Below are positions 45,176 through 52,749 of a stretch of DNA of 64,000 nucleotides, piece by piece. The stretch lies in contig NZ_CP160328.2 of NCBI RefSeq assembly GCF_040741455.2, forward strand, positions 248,001-312,000, written 5' to 3'. The stretch comes from Snodgrassella alvi (GTDB taxonomy: Bacteria > Pseudomonadota > Gammaproteobacteria > Burkholderiales > Neisseriaceae). The number at the start of each line of letters is the position of its first letter. Positions within the stretch are counted from its first letter, which is position 1. A program made the translations under genes and the position numbers. The notes under the pieces are model-generated. The model made no database searches. It saw nothing but the letters and a program-made list of their open reading frames with translations, and had not been told where the DNA came from.

Positions 45176-46315
45176 TTATTTGAAACGATCGGTATAACTG
45201 TCGCTTTCGCTGTAAGAACAACCATCCATTGCCAGAGCAGATTTGCCGTTGTTATCAAGCAGCATTTGTACCATTGACTTATAAGCGCTCGGGTGTACAC
45301 CTTTTGTACTGACTCCTTTCTGCTGCAATGCGTATGCATAAACCGCCTCTGCGCTATCCATGGCAACCATGCCGACTAACGGTTCGACTTCTTTACGTGC
45401 CTGCCACAACGCATTCAGCTGGGCTGCTACTTCCGCACGGATGGTGTCCGCATCCATAGCCGGCTTGTCTTTTTCTTTAGATTCTGACTCCTCGTCTTTG
45501 GCTTTAGGCGGGTCTTTCGATTCCTCCTCTTCGTCCTGCGCTTTTTGTGTGGATTCCTGTACCTCTTCCTCGTCTTCGGCCTTACCGTCTTTTTCCGGCG
45601 CCTCATCCTTGCCTTTTGGGTCATCCGGTAAAGCATTGTCTAGTACTGCTTTTGTGATTTTCCCCAGTGCTTCAGCAGGAATATCACTATCCATGCCAAG
45701 AGAGGTTTTAACCGCATCAGCGATTTGGCTTAGTGCTCCATTCTTTAGCTTCATCAAAAACTCCATTTGTGTTGGTAAACTGTCTGCAATAATGGCATCT
45801 TTCCCTATCCGCCCGTGCTCAACCATCGCAACATGATTGCCGTGAATCTGTCTCATAACGCCATCATATTTTTGTCCTTTAAACTCGCCCGCCGTCATGT
45901 CGGCCGTATATGCGTATCCGGACGACAACTCGTTAAGCTTTTCACTTTCAATCAGTGCAATCGCGTCCTTGTCAAAAATGCGTAAGCTGGCATACACCAC
46001 GTCACCGTCCATTTCAGGCGCGATAACTGTTCCAACCGTGATTTCGTTATGCGGTTCTTCCGCGCTTACGGGAGTATGCTTCAGCAGTAACTGAATTCCA
46101 TTAAAAGAAGGGAGGGCTTTTTTAAGCTCCTCCCTGTCCCGTAAAAGATGGTATATCCGCTCCGGTTCCAGCCCTAAACGTTCATAATTTGGAATTTCAT
46201 GCCCTAAATATGGGTTGACCGCTGCTTTGGTAATAATCGTTCGCTCTACGATTAAATGCCCGTTCCCATCAAATAAGCGCATGGACTTGTCCATTGCTAT
46301 TGCTTTATCCGCCAT
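45176..46315 (-). CDS. DUF2213 prohead protease/scaffold-like protein
   Basis: 379 residues. The N-terminal 180 (KHTPVSAEEPHNEITVGTV, LNELSSGYAY, GNHVAMVEHGRIGKDA) are DUF2213, a likely prohead protease. A strongly acidic, Glu/Lys-rich stretch (about 230-280) followed by a helical end resembles a scaffold fused to the protease. It acts in procapsid assembly. Confidence 0.8.
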   Translation of the reverse strand: MADKAIAMDKSMRLFDGNGHLIVERTIITKAAVNPYLGHEIPNYERLGLEPERIYHLLRDREELKKALPSFNGIQLLLKHTPVSAEEPHNEITVGTVIAPEMDGDVVYASLRIFDKDAIALIESEKLNELSSGYAYTADMTAGEFKGQKYDGVMRQIHGNHVAMVEHGRIGKDAIIADSLPTQMEFLMKLKNGALSQIADAVKTSLGMDSDIPAEALGKITKAVLDNALPDDPKGKDEAPEKDGKAEDEEEVQESTQKAQDEEEESKDPPKAKDEESESKEKDKPAMDADTIRAEVAAQLNALWQARKEVEPLVGMVAMDSAEAVYAYALQQKGVSTKGVHPSAYKSMVQMLLDNNGKSALAMDGCSYSESDSYTDRFK

Positions 46316-47114
46316 CTGTTACTCCATCGATTATGCTTCGGCTAACACACCTGCAGTTAATCAGCTCACCGGGCTGCACCCATTCCCCATCCAGATACAT
46401 GCCTTTATTCACGTCAAACACCTTGCCGTTTGCCTTTAGGTGAGATGGTCTGGGTTTTCCGCTCGCGTGCGAATGCAGCCATATGGCTTTTGTAATGCCC
46501 AATTCTTGCCGTTTGGCTTTCTCAATAGCCGCATGGGCTTTCGCCCCTTGATCTCTGGCAATTAAATCTGCTCTGCGCACAGAAATTTCATAGTGTTTTT
46601 TCAGCTCTTTTGATAATGTGGAAAGGTCATATCCATTAGTAATACATTGCCAAACCTGACTTTGTACGCTCTCCAGATATTGCGACCCAATAGACTTAAT
46701 CAGCCCCACATTGTTTTCTACGGCGGCCTGCAACGCATCACGCTGAAACGGGGTAACCTGAAAGCGTACCGTAAAGCCCGCTTTACGCATTTGTGCTTTT
46801 AATTGGCTTTCATAATTTGTAATGGTTTTACTGACGAATGCTTCCACGATTTCTGGCACTAAATTGTTTAACCTTTTCGACCAAGTGGTAGAAAGATAAT
46901 CTGCAACATGTGCCACCCAATCAGCTACGCCATCCATAGCCATATCCGCTTTTTCGTGCTCGGCCTGCCGGCGAAATTCGGTTACCAGTGTTTGGCGGAT
47001 ATCCCTTTCCATTTCGTTCAGTAAGCTAATAATGGCTTTTTTATAGCTTTTTCTGATGCCGGTATTAGGCCAGATTGCTTGTAGCGTATCCGGCTTCTTT
47101 CTGATTATCGCCAT
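46305..47114 (-). CDS. Minor head protein (Mu F/SPP1 gp7-like)
   Basis: 269 residues, helical. The C-terminal core (ARDQGAKAHAAIEKAKRQELGITKAIWLHSHASGKPRPSHLKANGKVFD and GELINCRCVSRSI) is the Mu F/gp7 domain with its characteristic His and Cys residues. It enters the procapsid with the portal. Overlaps the portal gene by about 50 bases. Confidence 0.85.
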   Translation of the reverse strand: MAIIRKKPDTLQAIWPNTGIRKSYKKAIISLLNEMERDIRQTLVTEFRRQAEHEKADMAMDGVADWVAHVADYLSTTWSKRLNNLVPEIVEAFVSKTITNYESQLKAQMRKAGFTVRFQVTPFQRDALQAAVENNVGLIKSIGSQYLESVQSQVWQCITNGYDLSTLSKELKKHYEISVRRADLIARDQGAKAHAAIEKAKRQELGITKAIWLHSHASGKPRPSHLKANGKVFDVNKGMYLDGEWVQPGELINCRCVSRSIIDGVTDGG

Positions 47115-48621
47115 TACTTAAACCCCATTCTGGCGGCTCCGGCACATCTTCCGCATCAATGCCCGAATAGTCACCATCCTCATCTTTAGCCAGGCGGGCG
47201 CGCACCTCTTCCTGTGAAAGCACACCAGCATTAATAAAGGCGCTGTCTCTTTCGGCCTTAACTTTATCGGTATTGGCCATCTGTTCGTCATTCAACTGTT
47301 CCAACGGATTAAACGTGAATACAATCTGCGGATCAATTTCACCGAATAAATCAAGTTGTATGAGCTTTAAAACAGTGGTTAGCTGTGGCAATAAATAGGA
47401 CTCCTGCATACCTGAAATGTACTCATGGTATACCTGAATCTCACCATCACTACTGGCATTAAGGCCGCTTGGGGTGATGCCCAGTAACTTAACCAGCGGT
47501 GTGCGACTCGGTGCGGCCATCTGCTCTTGTGCCTTTTGCAGCAAATTATCCAAGGTAGATAAAGGGGTGTTGAACTGAAAGAACTCTTCTGCGTCCTTGT
47601 CCAAAAGCATTAGATTTTGGTTACCCCGCAATTGCGCAAACAGCTTTGACCGCAATAGAAGTTGGGTTACGCCATCTTCACCCCCCGCTAGCGTGTTGCT
47701 CATATCCGTTTTAATGCCGGTTAACGAAAATGAGTAAATCAAATCGGATACGCTGTCGACGGTTCGTTGCCAACGTTCTACGTACGGCTGCATCAGCTGC
47801 AACATGGAGATGCCGCCAAAGTTATACGCTGGCTTGAGCATATCCGGCACTGGCCGCATAACCAAAGTTAATAGCCGGTCATTGTGCACCTCTTCCCCCA
47901 TAACAAACCATTTAGACGGCTTGAAAAAATCCGGAGCAGTAGCATCATTAGCGTTATAGAAACTTGGTGTTGTCCATATGGGCTCAACCAATACCAGCTC
48001 TTTCAGGCAACCTTTGCCAAGCGCTACACTGTTCATTAGCAAGGGGATGTCCTTCTTGCTTTCATGCCCCTTAATTTTGATAAACAGCTGGGAACGCCCG
48101 AAGATCATTTCGTTCTCAATATGCCGGCGCATCAAGTCTCTGACATTTAGCTCTTTCATGCGCGCCTCAATGCGCCTTAGCTTATCGTCGTACGTCTTAT
48201 CATCGCCATCGTTAGCCACCTTAACCTCACCCCATGTTCTGGTCATCTCCTGTGCCGTAGCCTCATAAACACAGCGATAATCGGTCGATTGTGACATATT
48301 GGCCAAAGCTGGGTAGCCGATAAAGCTTGGATAGAAATGCGGCATGTTCGGGTCATAGACACTCGATATTAAGTTGCTGTCCTGTGCAATAGCAGGCCGC
48401 CTTCCAGCCGGCACAACACCTGCAGGGATATCTGCCATCTGATAGCCTGTAGTCTGAACGCCGCTTTTAGCCTGCATTTCATAAATCAGCGTCATCATCC
48501 GGTCACTTAATTGATTGCGCCGGCATGCAGCATCAATTTCAGCCTTTTTGAGCCGGTTTGCCTCTTCCAAGGCCTCCAGCTCGCGCGCTTTGATTTTGTT
48601 ATGCTTCCAGAATTTCATCAT
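47065..48621 (-). CDS. Portal protein (DUF1073)
   Basis: 518 residues. GFQKN-like openings are absent, but the order after terminase, the DYRCVYEATAQEMTRTWGEV and RTPLVKLLGITPSGLNASSDGEI segments and the C-terminal AGVLSQEEVRARLA fit DUF1073 portals. Some database entries in this family carry the label anti-CBASS Acb1 family; nothing here shows such an activity. Portal role is strongly supported by context. Confidence 0.85.
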   Translation of the reverse strand: MMKFWKHNKIKARELEALEEANRLKKAEIDAACRRNQLSDRMMTLIYEMQAKSGVQTTGYQMADIPAGVVPAGRRPAIAQDSNLISSVYDPNMPHFYPSFIGYPALANMSQSTDYRCVYEATAQEMTRTWGEVKVANDGDDKTYDDKLRRIEARMKELNVRDLMRRHIENEMIFGRSQLFIKIKGHESKKDIPLLMNSVALGKGCLKELVLVEPIWTTPSFYNANDATAPDFFKPSKWFVMGEEVHNDRLLTLVMRPVPDMLKPAYNFGGISMLQLMQPYVERWQRTVDSVSDLIYSFSLTGIKTDMSNTLAGGEDGVTQLLLRSKLFAQLRGNQNLMLLDKDAEEFFQFNTPLSTLDNLLQKAQEQMAAPSRTPLVKLLGITPSGLNASSDGEIQVYHEYISGMQESYLLPQLTTVLKLIQLDLFGEIDPQIVFTFNPLEQLNDEQMANTDKVKAERDSAFINAGVLSQEEVRARLAKDEDGDYSGIDAEDVPEPPEWGLSNGDNQKEAGYATSNLA

Positions 48622-49961
48622 AATCCATTCAAGATGTTAGGATTGATATTCAACCCGCTTGATACCGGAGCAAAGGCCATAATCAGGGCGTCTGCTCTGT
48701 TAGGCGAGGGAATGCCACGTTTTTTCATATCCTTTTTGCTTTCCACCTTTACCCGTCCGTTGCCGTCGTAATCGACCTGAGGGCGGCTTAGCTCGGCTTT
48801 GAGATATTCAATATCCTTAATACCCCCATCTAGGCTAATAAGCTCGTCAACGGGGTATTTGTCACCCTTTTCGACTGATCGCCATGTTTTATAAAACCTA
48901 TCTCTAACAGCCCACCAAGCTTGCGCTTTGATGTTGGCAAACATGTCTTTATTTTTTTTTGCAGGTAAATAAAGCGTATCCGGCTTGTAAACCTTACCGC
49001 CGGCATTAAATCCTACCGTCTGTATACGCCCTTTCTTGCGGCTGAATTGCGCTTTGACGCCAGCACCTACCCCAATACTGTCAAATACAACCCTTTCAAT
49101 ATTGGCTTCCAACGCATCCTGATAGACTTTATCCGCAGAATAAATAACGTCTTGCCCACGCCATTCATCCATACTGAACACAATAGAGCCGTGACGCCCA
49201 ATCGTTGCGTTAGCGTCTTCTCCCTCATCAGCAACGTCAAAGCCTAATATGCGTTGCCCAGTAACGGGGATACCAAGACGGGTGTGGGCATCAGTGGCTG
49301 CCTCAATCCATGCAGGTTTGATAATCGCCATCTCGCTATCCGCTACCGGCTCACCTAACCATATGTGCCGATACAATTCATAATCCCGCTCCTTACACGC
49401 CAGCATTTCCCCTTCAAGAACTGCAGGAAAATAAGGGTTGTCGTAATAGTTGGCCTTAATAACTATTGCATTTGATGGCGGATGAATAACGAAGCGCTGA
49501 TGGGTATCATCCAGTATATTTTTAGGGTTATAGGAAACCCATATTTCACTTCCGGGCGTCCTAATGGTTGGAATTAATGTATCCCACATCTCCTTAGTGA
49601 TGCTTTCAGCCTCCTCAACCCAACAGACACCCGCCCCTTCAAGTGATTTAATCTTGCCGGGGTCATTCTTAATCCCGAAAAAAATAAAATTCGTACCTGT
49701 GCCGCGGTGAATAATGGTTGATTTCAGAACATCAAATTCGTCATCATAACCCAACCGGGATATAGTATTAGAAAGTAGTTTATGAACTGAATCTGCAATA
49801 GAAAGCTGCAGCTCACGAACACAAGGTATGGTGGTTTTAGTCCGCCTTGCTACCTCAATAGCCATCTCGGCAAACGTCCACGACTTACTGGAGCCACGGC
49901 CGCCGTAAGCCACCTTGTAACGTGCCGGCTTGGCAAAAGGTGCAAAATGCTTGCTAATCAT
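48618..49961 (-). CDS. Terminase large subunit
   Basis: 447 residues from the ATG at 49961, which overlaps the small-subunit stop by 8 bases (ATGATTAG). The ATPase motif YGGRGSSKSWTF near residue 20 and Walker B GVCWVEEAE are clear, as is the nuclease start LGFDVADEGEDAN. A PBSX-type headful terminase is likely. It drives DNA into the procapsid. Confidence 0.93.
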   Translation of the reverse strand: MISKHFAPFAKPARYKVAYGGRGSSKSWTFAEMAIEVARRTKTTIPCVRELQLSIADSVHKLLSNTISRLGYDDEFDVLKSTIIHRGTGTNFIFFGIKNDPGKIKSLEGAGVCWVEEAESITKEMWDTLIPTIRTPGSEIWVSYNPKNILDDTHQRFVIHPPSNAIVIKANYYDNPYFPAVLEGEMLACKERDYELYRHIWLGEPVADSEMAIIKPAWIEAATDAHTRLGIPVTGQRILGFDVADEGEDANATIGRHGSIVFSMDEWRGQDVIYSADKVYQDALEANIERVVFDSIGVGAGVKAQFSRKKGRIQTVGFNAGGKVYKPDTLYLPAKKNKDMFANIKAQAWWAVRDRFYKTWRSVEKGDKYPVDELISLDGGIKDIEYLKAELSRPQVDYDGNGRVKVESKKDMKKRGIPSPNRADALIMAFAPVSSGLNINPNILNGL

Positions 49962-50499
49962 CAGCTTGCTCGAAAATAGCGCTAATCGGTCGTGTCTCAA
50001 TCGTTATCTCTCCTGAGACAGACGATTTTTCGTTAAATGCCTGTACCGTTACGTGCTTACCTAACAGCTCAAGATTTTTAACTTTATCGGGCCATTTGAC
50101 CTTTTTAAGAATGTTCAGATCAGCCCTGCTGCCTAAAGTCTGCACATCCATACCGCTTAGCGTAGTTCTCCACACCTTCGGCCATGAGGTGACCGGCAAT
50201 AAAGAGCCGTCCGCTGCGAGAATATCTGCGATATCCATTTGGTCAATTTCAACTAGGCGCTTTAATACATAATCGGCATCAATTTTTGTACGCTCGCATC
50301 GTTGCTGCATCGCCTCGGCTAGCGCTTTTTTAATTTGAGGTTTTCTGAGGTTTTCGTAACCTACTGCGCTAGCCGTTCGCTCGCTATACCCTGACCTAAT
50401 GGCGGCCTGTGTAGCGTTTAAATCTTTCGGATACTCCTGTACGAATCTCTTTTGCTTTTCAGTCAATCCGCCCATGGCGGAGTTGCCTCTATCCGTCAT
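49954..50499 (-). CDS. Terminase small subunit
   Basis: 181 residues from the ATG at 50499 (ribosome site GGAG); an ATG at 50511 lies right at the end of the preceding terminator. GGLTEKQKRFVQEYPKDLNATQAAIRSGYSERTASAVGYENLRKPQIKKALAE is the Terminase_2 helix-turn-helix. It recognises the packaging site. Confidence 0.92.
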   Translation of the reverse strand: MTDRGNSAMGGLTEKQKRFVQEYPKDLNATQAAIRSGYSERTASAVGYENLRKPQIKKALAEAMQQRCERTKIDADYVLKRLVEIDQMDIADILAADGSLLPVTSWPKVWRTTLSGMDVQTLGSRADLNILKKVKWPDKVKNLELLGKHVTVQAFNEKSSVSGEITIETRPISAIFEQADD

Positions 50500-50511
50500 A
50501 GCGAACTCCAT

Positions 50512-50538
50512 AAAAAAAGCCCATGCAAGCGCATGGGA
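50512..50538 (-). terminator. Terminator directly before the late operon
   Basis: Stem GCCCATGC/GCATGGGC with an AAGC loop and seven T on the minus strand, ending next to the terminase start. Its place recalls lambda tR', which is overridden by Q antitermination. Confidence 0.85.
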
Positions 50539-50565
50539 CTAAGAGTTATTTAATGCATCTAACAA

Positions 50566-50605
50566 AACTTATAAAATATTGCAAATAACTTATATTTAAC
50601 TTATA
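50566..50605 (+). promoter_or_regulatory. Three AACTTATA direct repeats before the RelE-type gene
   Basis: AACTTATA occurs at 50,566, 50,587 and 50,598, i.e. 21 and 11 bases apart, on one face of the helix. The copies overlap a TATAAT element upstream of ATG 50,614. It is a likely binding region for the Xre antitoxin. Confidence 0.6.
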
Positions 50606-50613
50606 ATATACTT

Positions 50614-50862
50614 ATGAATAAGATAATTTACCAACCTAAAGCCATTAAGCAACTTAGCAAAATCCCTACACAAAAAGTTATCAGGGAAAAAATTGCCAAT
50701 CTATCTAATATGCCAGATTGCATCAATGTTAAGAGGCTCAGTAATCATCAGTATGATTACAGACTTAGGGTTGGCAATTATCGTGTGCTGTTTAATTACG
50801 ATGGCGACATTAGTATTGTTTCTATTGAGGAGGTGAAAAAGCGCGATGACCGTACCTACTAA
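50614..50862 (+). CDS. RelE/ParE-family toxin
   Basis: 82 residues with the RelE fold pattern: IIYQPKAIKQLSKIPTQKVIREKIANLS, then YDYRLRVGNYRVLFNYDGDISIVSIEEVKKRDDRTY with the basic residues used in ribosome-dependent mRNA cutting. It comes before its antitoxin (HigBA-like order) and overlaps it by 17 bases. It runs opposite to the late genes, so it is separate cargo between regulator and terminase. Confidence 0.87.
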   Translation: MNKIIYQPKAIKQLSKIPTQKVIREKIANLSNMPDCINVKRLSNHQYDYRLRVGNYRVLFNYDGDISIVSIEEVKKRDDRTY

Positions 50863-51193
50863 TTATCAAATCATCAACAACCGTTCAGGGCTTCCTGAAT
50901 ATGTTTTAGTTCCTTACGAAAAATTTTTGCAATTAACCAATCAATCTAAAATTAATCTTACTGACGGAGTCCCGAGTGAAGTAGTGGACCTACTTTTTGA
51001 CAAACAATACTCCGCCGCTCGTGCATGGCGGGAATATTTAGGACTAACCCAAAACGAATGCGCAAATAGGTTGGGTATTTCTCAATCAGCTTATTCACAA
51101 CTGGAATCATCCGACCGCCCCCGAAAAGCCACTAGGATTAAACTCGCGACCGCACTCGGTATTAATGAAACCCAGTTAGATTTGCGTCCTTAA
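50846..51193 (+). CDS. Xre-type antitoxin
   Basis: 115 residues. A C-terminal helix-turn-helix (REYLGLTQNECANRLGISQSAYSQLESSDRPRKATRIKLATALG) binds DNA and the N-terminal part probably covers the toxin. It overlaps the RelE-type gene and so forms one operon. Likely autorepressor at the AACTTATA repeats. Confidence 0.87.
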   Translation: MTVPTNYQIINNRSGLPEYVLVPYEKFLQLTNQSKINLTDGVPSEVVDLLFDKQYSAARAWREYLGLTQNECANRLGISQSAYSQLESSDRPRKATRIKLATALGINETQLDLRP

Positions 51194-51242
51194 ACCTCCC
51201 TAGCCAAGGTAAGAGATTCAAAAATAAAACAAAGATTTAATT

Positions 51243-51308
51243 CAACCGTTGTGATCTTCGCAACGGTTGCGAACATGGATTCAGTTGTGGGAGATATCAC
51301 AACAACTG
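51243..51308. repeat. Two 27-bp palindromes, inverted copy of the pair at 26.5 kb
   Basis: Palindromes at 51,243-51,269 (arms CAACCGTTG/CAACGGTTG) and 51,282-51,308 (arms CAGTTGTGG/CAACAACTG). The reverse complements of the 26,529 and 26,466 copies match these at about 25 and 22 of 27 positions. They follow the toxin-antitoxin pair. Confidence 0.75.
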
Positions 51309-51369
51309 GGAAAGACGTCAAAAATTACAAAATGGTGTGCTTCCCTTGAAAAAACTCTTCGGCTGGGTA

Positions 51370-51492
51370 ATGACAATCAACGCTAAACAAATACCTGATT
51401 CCCTTAACCAACCCAATTTTGGATTGGTTGAATATATTGATGTTAAAGGCCAACTTCGCCCAATGTATGAAAAGTGGGAGTCATCAAAATGA
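51370..51492 (+). CDS. Small hypothetical protein (40 aa)
   Basis: The open frame MTINAKQIPDSLNQPNFGLV...WESSK lies between inverted repeats and before a terminator. Composition looks protein-like (one Trp, mixed polar), and an in-frame TTG at 51,346 would extend it. No family is recognised. Confidence 0.4.
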   Translation: MTINAKQIPDSLNQPNFGLVEYIDVKGQLRPMYEKWESSK

Positions 51493-51511
51493 TGATACCC
51501 TTTGACATCCT

Positions 51512-51535
51512 CCCCGTCCTTTAGGGTGGGGTTTT
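51512..51535 (+). terminator. Terminator after the small ORF
   Basis: Stem CCCCGTCC/GGGTGGGG with two G-U pairs, then TTTT. It would end rightward transcription from the RelE/Xre operon. Confidence 0.65.
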
Positions 51536-51548
51536 ACGGCTTAAACAA

Positions 51549-51574
51549 TAAAAAACCCACCGAAAATGGTGGGT
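51549..51574 (-). terminator. Terminator facing the leftward regulator gene
   Basis: Stem ACCCACC/GGTGGGT with a minus-strand T-run, downstream of the gene at 51,725-52,141. Confidence 0.75.
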
Positions 51575-51598
51575 AAATATTTAACTTTACAAATTTAT

Positions 51599-51646
51599 TT
51601 GCCTTTTCTTTAGACGCGACTTAACCGCCAACTAAAGAAAAGGCAA
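51599..51646. repeat. Perfect 15-bp inverted repeat
   Basis: TTGCCTTTTCTTTAG and CTAAAGAAAAGGCAA enclose 18 bases. It is inside the MITE-like element. Confidence 0.85.
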
Positions 51647-51724
51647 TGACCGGTGCTTTTACAAGGGAAGCATACCTATACTGTAAATTACATCGTAACT
51701 GTTTATGTGTTGAAGAGCAAGACC

Positions 51725-52141
51725 TTAGCCAAAGAAATGCCTAAATTTGTCCTGTTTCTGCATATATTCCCAAAATATACTTAATGCCGCTTCGACCTCT
51801 CTGCACCACGATGCGCTATTGTTTCTTATGCGCTGATTTCGCTGCAGTGCAGACCGTGGCGGGCGCTTAAAATACGGGCTTGTGTACCCGTATTGTGTAC
51901 GCAGGATAGCAAACGCTTTGCGCTCTTTTTCAGACATGCTACGCAGTACGTCTTTAACCATGTCAAACACTTCAGGCTGAAAACGCATAGCATAAACTTT
52001 TGGCTTTTTAGCGTTCTCGCTATCGTTTTTGTAGCGCCACTCAACGCTTAAGCAATGCCCTTGTTTTACGATATCTCGCATTGCGCGTTCGTACGTTTTT
52101 ATGACGTTTTCCGCTGTGTCTATTTCGCTTTTACTAACCAT
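51725..52141 (-). CDS. Putative late regulator (Q/ArpU-like position)
   Basis: 138 residues, basic. The segment RSMSEKERKAFAILRTQYGYT resembles the sigma-region-4-like helix of ArpU/Q-type late regulators, but the similarity is weak. The gene reads toward the late operon, and a terminator stands just before the terminase genes, which fits an antiterminator or late activator. Alternative: an unrelated phage protein. Confidence 0.4.
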   Translation of the reverse strand: MVSKSEIDTAENVIKTYERAMRDIVKQGHCLSVEWRYKNDSENAKKPKVYAMRFQPEVFDMVKDVLRSMSEKERKAFAILRTQYGYTSPYFKRPPRSALQRNQRIRNNSASWCREVEAALSIFWEYMQKQDKFRHFFG

Positions 52142-52259
52142 CCAGTGTATCTCCTGCCCGCGGTTAAAATCACATCAACCAGGGTGTTTTCGCTCGTTCG
52201 GCTGCTTGGCGAATCACCAACCAGGGGTAAATCGAATTTCCAAACCGCGGGGCATCGTT

Positions 52260-52552
52260 TGCACCATGCACCACTCAACCCCTCCCCCTATAGGGGGAGA
52301 GGGGGCAGGTGGTGCAGTTGCTGGTGCAAAATCACGATTTGCCGGAAAAACTGCACCACTTAATGCACCATGCACCACTTCAAATGGTGCAAAGCTATTA
52401 AATAAATGATTTATAAGCTTTTTATCTGCACCACTCGTGCACCACCACCCCGCACGTTTTAGGATTTACCACTTACTGCACCACTTACTGCACCACTTAC
52501 TGCACCACTTACTGCACCACTTACTGCACCACGCACCACCTTAAGTGGTGCA
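52260..52552. repeat. TGCACCA iteron-like array
   Basis: About 17 exact or near copies of TGCACCA in both orientations within 300 bases. Five are exactly 12 bases apart (52,477; 52,489; 52,501; 52,513; 52,525; unit TTACTGCACCAC). Inverted copies are at 52,310, 52,322, 52,385 and 52,546. The period, density and closeness to a primase-helicase gene suggest initiator-binding iterons. Confidence 0.75.
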
Positions 52553-52589
52553 ACCCACTCACACCTCGCCTCTGCGCTGTCATGTGAGC

Positions 52590-52736
52590 GCCACAAATCG
52601 GGAATTCCCACTGTCATTTGTGTCCTACTAAATCAACTCAGCTTTCTGCATACCGTAGCTCTGCCACCGTCATACACAATAAGCCATAGCCATATAACCT
52701 TTATTGCTACAAACCGGGAATGCTCACTGCCATTCG
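52590..52736 (+). repeat. Pair of imperfect 31-bp direct repeats
   Basis: Copies at 52,590-52,620 and 52,706-52,736 agree at about 25 of 31 positions (core ACAAA-CGGGAAT-C-CACTG-CATT). They are 116 bases apart between the iteron array and the replication gene end. Confidence 0.65.
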
Positions 52737-52749
52737 CATCAACAAGGCT

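Larger units (their letters stand above)
51334..51676. mobile_element. MITE-like element with 20-bp terminal inverted repeats
   Basis: The left end 51,334-51,353 (GGTGTGCTTCCCTTGAAAAA) and the reverse complement of 51,657-51,676 (GGTATGCTTCCCTTGTAAAA) agree at 18 of 20 positions. The 343-bp interior has no transposase; it holds a 40-codon ORF, two terminator hairpins and a 15-bp perfect stem at 51,599-51,646. I see no clear target duplication, so it could also be a structured regulatory segment. Confidence 0.5.
52142..52749. other. Gene-free candidate replication origin region
   Basis: No credible gene in 608 bases. A dense TGCACCA array (52,260-52,552) and a 31-bp direct repeat pair (52,590 and 52,706) are the main content, next to the replication protein gene. 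A CCCCCTATAGGGGG palindrome is at 52,284-52,297. Confidence 0.6.

Noticed and set aside
47065-48621. Anti-CBASS activity for the portal-like protein
   Set aside because: The label comes from database naming of DUF1073 relatives. Gene order strongly indicates a portal and I see no phosphodiesterase motif pair I could defend.
26574-50511. Many open frames on the plus strand across the late region
   Set aside because: They are opposite to recognised structural genes, lack ribosome sites, and their products have skewed composition; they are shadows.
52470-52540. Short regularly spaced repeats resembling a CRISPR array
   Set aside because: The repeat unit is 12 bp and tandem without spacers, and many more copies are scattered in both orientations. 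No cas genes are near. Iterons fit better.
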